Assembly (NCBI GenBank): GCA_946641795.1 | Contig: CAMPBZ010000007.1 | Coordinates: 1-19,536 of the forward strand | Source: an uncultured Clostridia bacterium | GTDB taxonomy: Bacteria; Bacillota; Clostridia; Oscillospirales; CAG-272 | Length of the DNA: 19,536 nucleotides | Reading direction: 5' to 3' | In this document: positions 8,040 through 14,556 of the stretch, piece after piece | Layout of the letters: every line of letters starts with the position of its first letter | Numbering within the stretch: position 1 is the first letter of the stretch | Translations under genes and position numbers: made by a program | The notes under the pieces: generated by a model | The model's input: the letters and a program-made list of their open reading frames with translations, nothing else | The model's database searches: none | What the model was told of the DNA's origin: nothing

Positions 8040-9173
8040 ATGCGAGTTTTATTAACGGGCGGCGGCACCGCCGGGCATATCAATCCGGCGCTCGCCATTG
8101 CCGATCTCATCCGGCGGAACGCACCGGGCTCCGAAATCGCCTTTGTCGGTGTTCGCGGCGGAAGGGAAGAAGATTTGGTCCCGCGCGAGGGCTATCCGCT
8201 CTACTTCGTGGAGTCGGTCGGCTTTACGCGGCCGCTCTTCCACCCCAAAAACCTGCGGGCGCTCCACCTGGCAATCCACTCGCCGCACCGGGAACAAACG
8301 CAAAAGATTTTGAACGAATTTCGCCCCGATCTTGTCATCGGCACCGGCGGGTATGCCTGCTGGCCTATTATGAAGGCGGCGGCCGAGCGCGGCATTCCAA
8401 CCGCCGTGCACGAGTCCAACGCCAAACCCGGCCTTGCGGTAAAAAGGCTGAAACGGTACGTAGACCGGATTTGGTACAACTTTGAGGTCACCGGCCGAGA
8501 GTTCGGAAACAGCGAAAAAGCCATCCGTGTGGGCAACCCTCTGCGTGAGAACTTTGAAAATGTCGATCGCCGACGCGCCCGCGATAAATACGGGGTTTTG
8601 CCGGGGCAAATCGTGGTGCTTTCCTTCGGCGGCAGTCTCGGAGCCGACGCGCTGAACGACGCCGCGCTGGAACTGATGCAGAATTGCGTTACCATGCACC
8701 CGGAAGTGCTCCACTGGCACGCTACCGGAAAACGGAATTACAATGCCGTGCGTACCAATTTTGAGGATTTGGAACTTTACCGGAGCCCTAACTGCTGCTT
8801 GTTCGATTACTTTTACGATATGCCATACCGGATGGCGGCGGCCGATCTCGTTATCTGCCGGGCGGGGGCAATGACCCTTTCCGAACTGGCAAAGCTCGGA
8901 AAAGCGGCTGTGCTGGTGCCTTCCCCCAACGTTGCAAACGATCACCAAACGGCAAACGCAAAAGCGCTGGCCGATCGTTCGGCGGCCGTGCTGATCCCCG
9001 AGCAGGAATTGCGCAACGGGGCACTGACCGAAGCGGTGACCGATCTGCTCTCCAATCCCCGGCGGTTGCGCGAACTGCGAGCCAACATTCAAAAGTACGC
9101 CGACCGCGAAACAGAAAAGCGGATCTGGCAAGAAATTACCGGGCTGATCTCCGGCAAAAAACAAGAAGTTTAA
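8040..9173 (+). CDS. murG: UDP-GlcNAc:lipid I N-acetylglucosaminyltransferase MurG
   Basis: A 377-residue GT28 glycosyltransferase that adds GlcNAc to lipid I, making lipid II at the inner face of the membrane. It starts with the family motif LLTGGGTAGHINPALAIA, followed by GTGGYACWPIMKAA, HESNAKPGLAVKRL, LSFGGSLGADALND, and the donor-binding ICRAGAMTLSEL and SPNVANDHQTANA motifs. I placed the start at ATG 8040 because MRVLLTGGG is the usual MurG N-terminus. An in-frame ATG at 8004 would add twelve residues (MRPRLPGARDDK), but it lies only one base after the GAAAGG ribosome binding site, too close for normal initiation. A strong hairpin separates the two candidates, so the start is not certain. 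The 59-codon small gene follows 39 bases later. Confidence 0.95.
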   Translation: MRVLLTGGGTAGHINPALAIADLIRRNAPGSEIAFVGVRGGREEDLVPREGYPLYFVESVGFTRPLFHPKNLRALHLAIHSPHREQTQKILNEFRPDLVIGTGGYACWPIMKAAAERGIPTAVHESNAKPGLAVKRLKRYVDRIWYNFEVTGREFGNSEKAIRVGNPLRENFENVDRRRARDKYGVLPGQIVVLSFGGSLGADALNDAALELMQNCVTMHPEVLHWHATGKRNYNAVRTNFEDLELYRSPNCCLFDYFYDMPYRMAAADLVICRAGAMTLSELAKLGKAAVLVPSPNVANDHQTANAKALADRSAAVLIPEQELRNGALTEAVTDLLSNPRRLRELRANIQKYADRETEKRIWQEITGLISGKKQEV

Positions 9174-9212
9174 AAAATCAAATTCAAATAAAAAACAAAG
9201 GAGAAAACAAAA

Positions 9213-9392
9213 ATGAGCGCTGCTTTTAACGAGGCCTATTCCCAGGAGAAAAAAGAGTGCCGCAGTATGACCAGCGATTCCGTTCTGCGTCATAGCTTTC
9301 TGCGCAAACTGAAAAAGAAGGTCGTTTTCGGAATTGCCGTAACCACCGGACTTTTGATGTTTTTCGGAACGCTTTTGCTGATCCTTCCGTAA
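9213..9392 (+). CDS. Small single-pass membrane protein, 59 aa, unknown function
   Basis: I do not recognise this gene. It encodes 59 residues: a polar N-terminal half (MSAAFNEAYSQEKKE...), a basic stretch RKLKKK at about 31-36, and then one hydrophobic segment (about 37-59, VVFGIAVTTGLLMFFGTLLL) that runs to the C-terminus. The positive charge before the segment predicts the N-terminus inside and the C-terminus outside. An AAAGGAG ribosome binding site (9198-9204) stands eight bases before the ATG, one of the best in the window, which is the main evidence that it is real. It lies between murG and ftsZ, where ftsQ/divIB, ftsA or similar genes often sit, and is followed by a weak terminator. 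A role in division or envelope assembly is inferred from position only. Confidence 0.7.
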   Translation: MSAAFNEAYSQEKKECRSMTSDSVLRHSFLRKLKKKVVFGIAVTTGLLMFFGTLLLILP

Positions 9393-9402
9393 AAATCGTT
9401 TG

Positions 9403-9424
9403 AACCGAAATCTGCGGTTTTTTT
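9403..9424 (+). terminator. Weak intrinsic terminator after the small membrane protein gene
   Basis: A five-pair stem AACCG/CGGTT (9403-9407 with 9415-9419) closes a seven-base loop and is followed by a run of seven T (9418-9424, overlapping the arm). It begins eleven bases after the stop of the 59-codon gene and probably ends the spoVD-murG transcript in part. The stem is short, so read-through is likely. Confidence 0.4.
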
Positions 9425-9472
9425 GCGCTTTTTGCCGAAAAAAAGCGTCCTGAACAGCCAAGGGAAAACTAT

Positions 9473-9502
9473 GCTTTTTGCGGGTTTTACCGAGAAAAAA
9501 GC
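9473..9502 (+). other. AT-rich hairpin in the murG-ftsZ spacer
   Basis: GCTTTTT (9473-9479) pairs with AAAAAGC (9496-9502), with an inner CGG/CCG pair set (9481-9483 with 9490-9492). It stands three bases before the larger inverted repeat at 9506-9550. No coding sequence fits here convincingly: the one ORF across it is lysine- and phenylalanine-rich low-complexity sequence. Confidence 0.35.
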
Positions 9503-9505
9503 AAT

Positions 9506-9550
9506 AAAAATGCGAAAATACCGGGAAAAAGCCGGCATTTTCGCATTTTT
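9506..9550. terminator. Strong bidirectional inverted repeat upstream of ftsZ
   Basis: A perfect 14-base inverted repeat (9506-9519 with 9537-9550, AAAAATGCGAAAAT and its complement) encloses a further CCGG/CCGG stem (9521-9524 with 9532-9535) around a GAAAAAG loop. The arms end in A-runs on one side and T-runs on the other, so either strand could terminate here. It separates the murG transcript from the ftsZ promoter. The whole 305-base stretch 9393-9697 contains only terminators, hairpins and the ftsZ promoter; I see no gene in it. Confidence 0.6.
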
Positions 9551-9604
9551 TTCATTCAGAAGGGAAAAAAACGCAAAAAAAATTAAATTTTTTCCGAAAA
9601 GTAC

Positions 9605-9633
9605 TTGAAAATACGGCAAAAAGATTGTATGAT
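9605..9633 (+). promoter_or_regulatory. Sigma-A type promoter for ftsZ
   Basis: TTGAAA (9605-9610) and TATGAT (9628-9633) are separated by exactly 17 bases, close to the housekeeping consensus, in an AT-rich tract. It lies downstream of the strong inverted repeat and 64 bases before the ftsZ ATG. This indicates that ftsZ is transcribed on its own, uncoupled from the murein genes upstream. Confidence 0.7.
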
Positions 9634-9697
9634 AAATATAAGAATTTATAAAAGTGGGGATCGCCCCGGAATAGAAAGCGCTCGGAGGAAAAAACAA

Positions 9698-10834
9698 ATG
9701 ACTTTTGAACATGACGATACCTGGGAATGCGGCGTAAAAATTAAAGTAATCGGCGTTGGCGGCGGTGGAAATAACGCGGTCAACCGGATGGTTTCCGCTA
9801 ATATCCGCGGCGTGGAATTTGTTGCCGTCAATACCGACCGGCAGGCTTTGCAGCGCTCCGAAGCGCCCGTTCAGCTTGTCATCGGGGAAAAGATCACCAA
9901 AGGGTTCGGCGCAGGCGCCAACCCGCAAATCGGCGCGCGTGCCGCAGAGGAATCCATCGAGGATATCCGCGCCATCCTTACCGATACCGATATGGTTTTC
10001 ATCACCGCCGGAATGGGTGGCGGCACAGGCACCGGCGCGGCTCCCGTTGTTGCTCGCGTTGCCCGCGAAATGAACGTTTTAACGGTTGGCATCGTTACCA
10101 AACCGTTCGCGTTTGAGGGAACGAAGCGGATGTCGCAGGCGGAGGCCGGCATTGCCGAACTTTCGCAGTATGTTGACTCGCTCATCATCATTCCCAACGA
10201 GCGCCTCAAACAGGTCTCCAATTCCAAAATCTCGCTGAAACAGGCTTTCGCCATTGCCGACGACGTTCTCCGTCACGGCGTGCAGAGCGTTTCCGACCTG
10301 ATCGTGGAAAACGCGTTTATCAACGTGGACTTTGCCGACGTTACCAGCGTCATGGCAAATGCCGGCTATGCGCACATGGGCATCGGCCTTGCAACCGGCA
10401 AGGATAAAGCCGAGCAGGCGGCCAAAGAGGCCATTTCCAGCCCGTTGCTGGAAACCTCTATCAAGGGCGCAAAGGGCATTTTGATTTCGATGATGGTCTC
10501 CCAGGATGTCTCTCTGGAAGACGCCGACCTTGCAACCCAAATGATCACCTCCGAAGCCGGCCCCGATGCAAACATTATCTGGGGTGTCTCCTTCGATCCG
10601 GATCTGGAAGACGAAATGCGCGTCACCGTAATCGCCACCGGGTTTGAAAAACAGCCGGGCGGCGCTCCCGTGTTCCGTGGGGATCGCGTAAAGCAAACGC
10701 CGGTTCCTTCCAAAAAGGCACCCTCGGCTCCCGCTGCCCCCGTTGCTCCCAAGCCTGCGGCTCCCAAAAAGCCGTTCTCGCTGGATGATGACGATTTCAG
10801 CGGCCTGTTCGATATGATGCGCAAAAAGAAATAA
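9698..10834 (+). CDS. ftsZ: Cell division protein FtsZ
   Basis: A 378-residue tubulin homologue and GTPase that polymerises into the Z-ring at mid-cell. Motifs are IGVGGGGNNAVNRM near residue 17, the GTP-binding GMGGGTGTG at 105-113, and the T7 synergy loop N209-V-D211-F-A-D214, so both nucleotide binding and hydrolysis look intact. A proline/alanine-rich linker (about 335-358) leads to a C-terminal peptide ending DDFSGLFDMMRKKK, which departs from the common D-I-P-x-F-L-R pattern. I chose ATG 9698 because CGGAGG at 9682-9687 precedes it at good spacing. An upstream in-frame start at 9605 would fall on the -35 element. The gene has its own promoter and a bidirectional terminator. No ftsA or sepF is visible next to it. 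Confidence 0.98.
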   Translation: MTFEHDDTWECGVKIKVIGVGGGGNNAVNRMVSANIRGVEFVAVNTDRQALQRSEAPVQLVIGEKITKGFGAGANPQIGARAAEESIEDIRAILTDTDMVFITAGMGGGTGTGAAPVVARVAREMNVLTVGIVTKPFAFEGTKRMSQAEAGIAELSQYVDSLIIIPNERLKQVSNSKISLKQAFAIADDVLRHGVQSVSDLIVENAFINVDFADVTSVMANAGYAHMGIGLATGKDKAEQAAKEAISSPLLETSIKGAKGILISMMVSQDVSLEDADLATQMITSEAGPDANIIWGVSFDPDLEDEMRVTVIATGFEKQPGGAPVFRGDRVKQTPVPSKKAPSAPAAPVAPKPAAPKKPFSLDDDDFSGLFDMMRKKK

Positions 10835-10842
10835 GCAAATAA

Positions 10843-10870
10843 AAAAGGCGTTGCGGTTGCAGCGCCTTTT
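10843..10870. terminator. Bidirectional terminator between convergent ftsZ and methyltransferase-like gene
   Basis: AAAAGGCGTTGC (10843-10854) pairs with GCAGCGCCTTTT (10859-10870) through twelve positions with one G-U pair and a GGTT loop. A-runs and T-runs flank it on both sides. It starts nine bases after the ftsZ stop and its right arm overlaps the stop codon of the minus-strand gene, so it serves both converging transcripts. Confidence 0.85.
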
Positions 10871-11915
10871 ATTTTTCGATTTTTTGAATTTTGGGAGCGA
10901 GCGACCGCAAGTAGGCGTCGGTCAACAGCGCGCGCGCTTCGTCAAAAGAGCGCACCTCGCCGGGGCCGTCGTCCAGAATGCGATCCAGCACCATCCCGCG
11001 CAGGGCAGAAAGCAGGATCGGCTCAATCCAGTAGGCAAATTCGGTTGTCGGGCAAAGCGCCTCCAACCGCCGCATTTGCAAATAGAGTGGCAACCCGTCG
11101 GATTGATCGTGCCAAAGGTCAACAAAAGCAAAATCCGCTTTTCCCTGCGGCAGGTCGTTTGCGGCAAACGCAAAGGCGTCGGCCTTTACCAGCCGGATCT
11201 TTTCCCGGTGCGGAAACTGCGGCAGTAAATACCGGCGGAACAGGTCAATCACCGTTTGGTCGCGCTCCACCACAATCAGCTCGGTCACCTCGCTTTTCTG
11301 CGAGGCGTGAAAAGCAAAATAGCCAAGCCCAAGCCCAAAGGCCACCGTTTTGCCGCGCGCCTGTTCCAGCGGCGCGCGCATCGTGGCAATTTCGCTCGGC
11401 TTTACCGCCATCCATTCCACTCCGTTTTCCCGAACGGCGGGAAAGGTAAAGCGGCTTGTAAAATAGCCGAGGCGGGGAATTTCGCGGCCTTCACCGGTCA
11501 GCTCCGGCAACCCGCAAACAAAGGGCTCGTAGGGCGCGTATTGCCCGGTGCAAAAGGCCCAGCCGCCGGTTGATGCAACGGGAAAATCAATGGTGGTCAG
11601 GTAGGCGTCGCGCTTCCAATCTTTCGGGTCCAGTCGGTGGAGCGAGGGGATCAGATAGCGCTGTTCCAGCTCTTTGTCTTCGGTGTTTGCCAGAGTGTCC
11701 AACCCGATGGCGGCGGCCAGCAGAACGCGAAAGGCGGTGTCCTCGGGCAGGGCGCATTCGACGGCAAGGTTCTTTACCATACGCGCCGAGATCAGGCGGG
11801 GCGTCCGGTTCAAATAGTTTGCAAGCAGTTCGGTAAAGCGCTCGTTTCGGGCAACAATCTTGTTGCAAAAATCGTCCCAGCGCGCCCGATCCTGCGGTGA
11901 AAAACGCAACTGCAA
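10869..11915 (-). CDS. Class I SAM-dependent methyltransferase-like protein, function unknown
   Basis: A 348-residue soluble protein with no signal or membrane segment. The N-terminal 180 residues (QLRFSPQDRARWDDFC...) match nothing I know. The C-terminal part looks like a Rossmann methyltransferase of the spermidine-synthase-like kind: motif I VAFGLGLGYFAF at 191-202, a strand ending in acidic E217 (LIVVERD), KADAFAF at 245-251, and ADFAFVDLWHD at 260-270. Substrate and activity cannot be told from this. The start is ambiguous: I prefer TTG at 11915, which has AAGGGGG seven bases upstream; GTG at 11924 would add three residues but sits inside that site. An upstream in-frame ATG at 12125 would overlap nnrD and both promoters, so I rejected it. 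The gene is transcribed divergently from nnrD. Confidence 0.75.
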   Translation of the reverse strand: MQLRFSPQDRARWDDFCNKIVARNERFTELLANYLNRTPRLISARMVKNLAVECALPEDTAFRVLLAAAIGLDTLANTEDKELEQRYLIPSLHRLDPKDWKRDAYLTTIDFPVASTGGWAFCTGQYAPYEPFVCGLPELTGEGREIPRLGYFTSRFTFPAVRENGVEWMAVKPSEIATMRAPLEQARGKTVAFGLGLGYFAFHASQKSEVTELIVVERDQTVIDLFRRYLLPQFPHREKIRLVKADAFAFAANDLPQGKADFAFVDLWHDQSDGLPLYLQMRRLEALCPTTEFAYWIEPILLSALRGMVLDRILDDGPGEVRSFDEARALLTDAYLRSLAPKIQKIEK

Positions 11916-11945
11916 AGCCGACACCCCCTTTTCCGCTTTTTCTTT

Positions 11946-11974
11946 ATTGTACCACAAAAGCAATTTTTTTGCAA
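11946..11974 (-). promoter_or_regulatory. Promoter for the methyltransferase-like gene
   Basis: On the minus strand TTGCAA (11974-11969) and TACAAT (11951-11946) are 17 bases apart, a good housekeeping promoter. The -10 element lies about 30 bases before the TTG start, which limits the start to 11924 or 11915 and argues against longer N-termini. Confidence 0.65.
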
Positions 11975-11991
11975 ATCTTTTTTGCCCGGAC

Positions 11992-12020
11992 TTGCGAAAA
12001 CGGAAAAAATGTGGTAAAAT
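11992..12020 (+). promoter_or_regulatory. Promoter for the nnrD-serpin operon
   Basis: TTGCGA (11992-11997) and TAAAAT (12015-12020) are separated by 17 bases, with a TG at 12011-12012 just upstream of the -10. It is back-to-back with the minus-strand promoter; the two -35 elements lie only 17 bases apart, so the two transcripts may compete for polymerase or share regulation. Confidence 0.65.
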
Positions 12021-12053
12021 AAGGGTGTAAATCGTTTGAAAAGAGGGCCGGCT

Positions 12054-12938
12054 GTGGAACAAGCAAACCTTTTGAAAATGGCGGATGTGAAAGCCGCGCT
12101 CGGCACGCGACCATGGAATTCGCACAAGGGAATGTTCGGCTATGTGGGCATTCTGGGCGGCAGTCTTTGCTATGCGGGCGCCGCAAAACTGGCCAACCTC
12201 GGCGCGGCGGCGCTGCGCGCGGGGTGCGGCGTGGTAACGCTGGGCGTTCCCGCGTCTGTTGCGCCTGCGGTTGCACCCTACCTGTTGGAAAGTACGCTGT
12301 TTCCGGTGCCGGACGAGGACGGCAAAATGATCTTCGACCCCTTTGCGCTGGCTTCCTTCCTTTCCGGAAAGCGGGCGGTTGCCGTTGGTATGGGCTGGGG
12401 AAGATCAACCGAATATCAAAAGATTTTGGAATATCTGCTTTGCAACTATTCCGGCGCGCTCCTGCTGGATGCCGACGCACTCAACACGCTTGCCGAAGAT
12501 GGTCTTCAACTGCTTTTTCGCAAGCAGGGGCCGGTCATTCTAACGCCGCATCCAATGGAGTTTTCGCGCCTTTCGGGAGTGCCGGTTGACGAGATCCGGG
12601 AGCGCCCGGTCGAGCTTGCAAAATCGTTTGCCGCCGAGCACGGCGTTGTCCTGCTTTTGAAAGGCTCGGTCACAACGGTCACCGATGGCATTACGGTTTA
12701 CCAAACCGACCGCGGGTGTGCCGGTATGGCCACGGCCGGGAGCGGCGACGTGCTTTCCGGCGTTCTGGCGGGAATGCTGGGCTATCTGCCGCCAACGGCG
12801 CTTACGGTGGCCTGCGGCGCCTTCCTTGCCGGGCTTGCCGGCGAGATCGCCGAGCGGGAGAGCAATCCGTTCTCTATGGTGGCGTCTGACACCGCGGCGG
12901 CACTTCCAAAGGCGTTTTCACAAGTTTTGAATTCATAA
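12054..12938 (+). CDS. nnrD: ADP/ATP-dependent (S)-NAD(P)H-hydrate dehydratase
   Basis: A 294-residue ribokinase-fold enzyme that repairs hydrated NADH and NADPH, using ADP or ATP to drive dehydration in the cytoplasm. Visible are GYVGILGGSLCYAGAAKLA near the N-terminus, AAALRAGCGVVTLG, VGMGWGRS, LLLDADALN, ILTPHPMEFSRLSG, LLKGSVTTVTDG, and the nucleotide-binding catalytic AGSGD at 228-232. These are the CARKD/YjeF C-terminal domain signatures. The NnrE epimerase domain that is fused at the N-terminus in many bacteria is absent, so the epimerase must be encoded elsewhere or missing. I chose GTG 12054 because GAGGG at 12043-12047 precedes it at six bases; a TTG at 12036 would add six residues. 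The serpin gene follows after 18 bases, so the two are probably co-transcribed. Confidence 0.92.
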   Translation: MEQANLLKMADVKAALGTRPWNSHKGMFGYVGILGGSLCYAGAAKLANLGAAALRAGCGVVTLGVPASVAPAVAPYLLESTLFPVPDEDGKMIFDPFALASFLSGKRAVAVGMGWGRSTEYQKILEYLLCNYSGALLLDADALNTLAEDGLQLLFRKQGPVILTPHPMEFSRLSGVPVDEIRERPVELAKSFAAEHGVVLLLKGSVTTVTDGITVYQTDRGCAGMATAGSGDVLSGVLAGMLGYLPPTALTVACGAFLAGLAGEIAERESNPFSMVASDTAAALPKAFSQVLNS

Positions 12939-12956
12939 GCGAAAGGAGCTTTGACA

Positions 12957-14249
12957 ATGAAGAAAAAATTACTTTCCGTTTCCTGCCTGCTTTTGGCGGC
13001 GGTCATTCTGCTGCTGGCCGTTTCCTGCCACCGGAAGATCATTATTGACGAAACCAATTTGTTGCAGGTTTATCTCGGCGATTCGGAGGATGCCAAACCG
13101 CGCAAAGCCGACGAGGTGCAGGGAACCGAACTTTCCGCCGCCGGCAAACAAGCAATGGCGCAATTTGCCTTCTCGTTGCTTAACCGGACGATCCTTTCCA
13201 CCGAGAAAGGGAAAAACCAGCTTCTTTCGCCGCTTTCGGCAATGTACTGCCTTGCGCTCATCGCCAACGGCGCCGGGGAAGAAACGCGCGCGCAAATGAG
13301 CGCCGTGCTGGGGATGGCACCGGAGGAACTCAACCCCACCCTGCTTGCCTATGCGCTGGGTCTGCCGAGCGGGGAGAACGCCAAACTGGAACTGGCAAAC
13401 TCGGTCTGGTTCCGGGATTGCGACTCGCTCAAAATCAACGAAAGCTTCCTGCAAACGGTTGCCGATTGGTACGCGGCGCAAATCTACGCTTCGGCCTTTG
13501 ACGCCAAAACGGTAAAAAACATCAACGCTTGGTGCGAAAAATACACCGACGGAATGATCAAAAAGATCATCGACGAGGCCGAGCCTTCCAGTATGCTTTA
13601 CCTGATCAACGCGCTGGCCTTTGAGGCAAAATGGGCAACCGAATACGAAAAAGACCAGATCGAAAGCGGGGATTTTACCACCGCCACGGGCGAAAAGCAG
13701 GCGGCAACCTTCCTGCACTCCACCGAGCACCTGTATTTGGAGGGCGACACTTTCGAGGGCGTTGCCAAATACTATAAGGGCGGCAACTACGCTTTTGTGG
13801 GGCTCCTTCCCAAAGCGGGAACCGACGCCGCAACGCTTGCCGCAACGCTGACCGGCGAGGAATGGATGCGCGCCTGGAACAGCCAAAGCGGCGAGGTCGT
13901 CAAAACCAAGATCCCCGAGTTCAAAACCGAAACCTTCATCAAACTGACCGATATTCTGCGTGCAATGGGAATGCCCAACGCCTTTGATCCCGCGGTCGCA
14001 AACTTTTTGCCAATGGGAACTTACAACGGCGGAAGCCTGTATCTTTCCGATGTTTTCCAAAAGACCTACCTGGAACTGGATCGCAACGGCACCAAAGCAG
14101 CGGCGGTCACCTGGGGAATTATGGAGGCGACCAGCGCCGCGCCGCCGGAAAACCCGAAGGAGATCTATCTGGATCGGCCGTTCGTTTACCTGATTGTGGA
14201 TACCGCCACCGGCATTCCGTCTTTCATCGGCCTTACGCAAAGCATTTGA
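12957..14249 (+). CDS. Serpin family protease inhibitor, predicted lipoprotein
   Basis: A 430-residue serpin, a suicide inhibitor that traps a target protease when its reactive loop is cut. The N-terminus (MKKKLLSVSCLLLAA...) is a lipoprotein signal with LAVSC and a candidate lipid-anchored C24, placing the protein on the outer face of the membrane. The serpin body shows LLSPLSAMYCLALIANGAG, ELANSVWFRD, LINALAFEAKWATEY, and KTKIPEFKTE. The inhibitory hinge is G378-T-K-A-A-A-V-T385; small residues at 381-385 are what a working inhibitor needs, although glutamate is common where K380 stands. The scissile bond is probably near A391-T392-S393, suggesting an elastase- or subtilisin-like target; this is inference. 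The C-terminal DRPFVYLIVDTATGIPSFIG is typical. ATG 12957 follows AAAGGAG at 12942-12948. It lies 18 bases after nnrD with no obvious functional link. Confidence 0.93.
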   Translation: MKKKLLSVSCLLLAAVILLLAVSCHRKIIIDETNLLQVYLGDSEDAKPRKADEVQGTELSAAGKQAMAQFAFSLLNRTILSTEKGKNQLLSPLSAMYCLALIANGAGEETRAQMSAVLGMAPEELNPTLLAYALGLPSGENAKLELANSVWFRDCDSLKINESFLQTVADWYAAQIYASAFDAKTVKNINAWCEKYTDGMIKKIIDEAEPSSMLYLINALAFEAKWATEYEKDQIESGDFTTATGEKQAATFLHSTEHLYLEGDTFEGVAKYYKGGNYAFVGLLPKAGTDAATLAATLTGEEWMRAWNSQSGEVVKTKIPEFKTETFIKLTDILRAMGMPNAFDPAVANFLPMGTYNGGSLYLSDVFQKTYLELDRNGTKAAAVTWGIMEATSAAPPENPKEIYLDRPFVYLIVDTATGIPSFIGLTQSI

Positions 14250-14300
14250 CCGGGATTTTTAACGATATAATAAAAAAACGAAATTTTTTTGAAAAAACGC

Positions 14301-14330
14301 TTGACAAATCGGGGTGCTTTCTATTATAAT
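14301..14330 (+). promoter_or_regulatory. Strong sigma-A promoter for the rpmH operon
   Basis: Perfect TTGACA (14301-14306) and perfect TATAAT (14325-14330) with an 18-base spacer lie in an AT-rich tract, the best promoter in the window. The leader contains a small AAGCGT/ACGCTT hairpin (14350-14355 with 14364-14369) before the AAAGGAGGT ribosome binding site (14382-14390). No TTATCCACA-type DnaA boxes are visible here, in contrast to classical rpmH-dnaA origin regions. Confidence 0.85.
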
Positions 14331-14398
14331 ATAGATTGTCATTGTGTAAAAGCGTTTGATCATACGCTTCCGATTCCAGTTAAAGGAGGTATCTTGGA

Positions 14399-14533
14399 AT
14401 GCTCAGAACGTATCAACCAAAGAAACGTCAGAGAAAAAAGGAACACGGTTTCCGTAAAAGAATGAGAACTGCCGACGGCAGAAACGTCCTCAAAAGAAGA
14501 CGCGCCAAGGGCAGAAAGAGATTGACCTATTAA
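14399..14533 (+). CDS. rpmH: 50S ribosomal protein L34
   Basis: This is the 44-residue ribosomal protein L34, a very basic component of the large subunit. The sequence starts MLRTYQPKKRQRKKEHGFR and ends RRRAKGRKRLTY, the standard family pattern at the standard length. A full AAAGGAGGT ribosome binding site ends eight bases before the ATG, fitting high expression. It heads the rpmH-rnpA-yidD-yidC-khpB block, the usual order in bacteria, but dnaA is not upstream; a serpin gene is. Its codons include more AGA than the neighbouring genes, as is common for ribosomal protein genes. Confidence 0.99.
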   Translation: MLRTYQPKKRQRKKEHGFRKRMRTADGRNVLKRRRAKGRKRLTY

Positions 14534-14556
14534 GAATAGGGCAAATCCGGCATCGG

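Noticed and set aside
8052..9461. A 469-codon minus-strand frame opposite murG.
   Set aside because: It is antisense to conserved murG and crosses the AT-rich spacer. The low-complexity translation matches nothing known.
9423..9608. A 61-codon plus-strand ORF in the murG-ftsZ spacer.
   Set aside because: It is low-complexity K/F/R sequence from A/T runs, spans the strong inverted repeat and has no ribosome binding site.
9656..9667. GGGGATCGCCCC palindrome in the ftsZ leader.
   Set aside because: Four-pair stem only, without conservation data; too short to call a regulatory site.
9605..9697. An upstream in-frame start for FtsZ adding 31 residues.
   Set aside because: It begins on the promoter -35 element; the ATG at 9698 has the CGGAGG site and a normal FtsZ N-terminus.
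11916..12125. A longer N-terminus (70 residues) for the methyltransferase-like protein.
   Set aside because: It would overlap both divergent promoters and the start of nnrD, and includes the gene's own -10 element.
12969..14240. A 423-codon minus-strand frame opposite the serpin gene, and similar frames opposite mraY/murF (5508-6686) and yidC/khpB (16556-17863).
   Set aside because: All mirror well-supported genes and look like composition shadows, rich in G, R and H without domain motifs.
14246..14271. A second promoter (TTGACC ... TATAAT) at the serpin stop.
   Set aside because: The spacer is only 14 bases, too short for a normal promoter; the perfect promoter at 14301-14330 is sufficient.
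14250..14398. Possible replication origin before rpmH.
   Set aside because: The tract is AT-rich but I see no DnaA-box cluster and no dnaA gene; it is explained by a promoter and leader.
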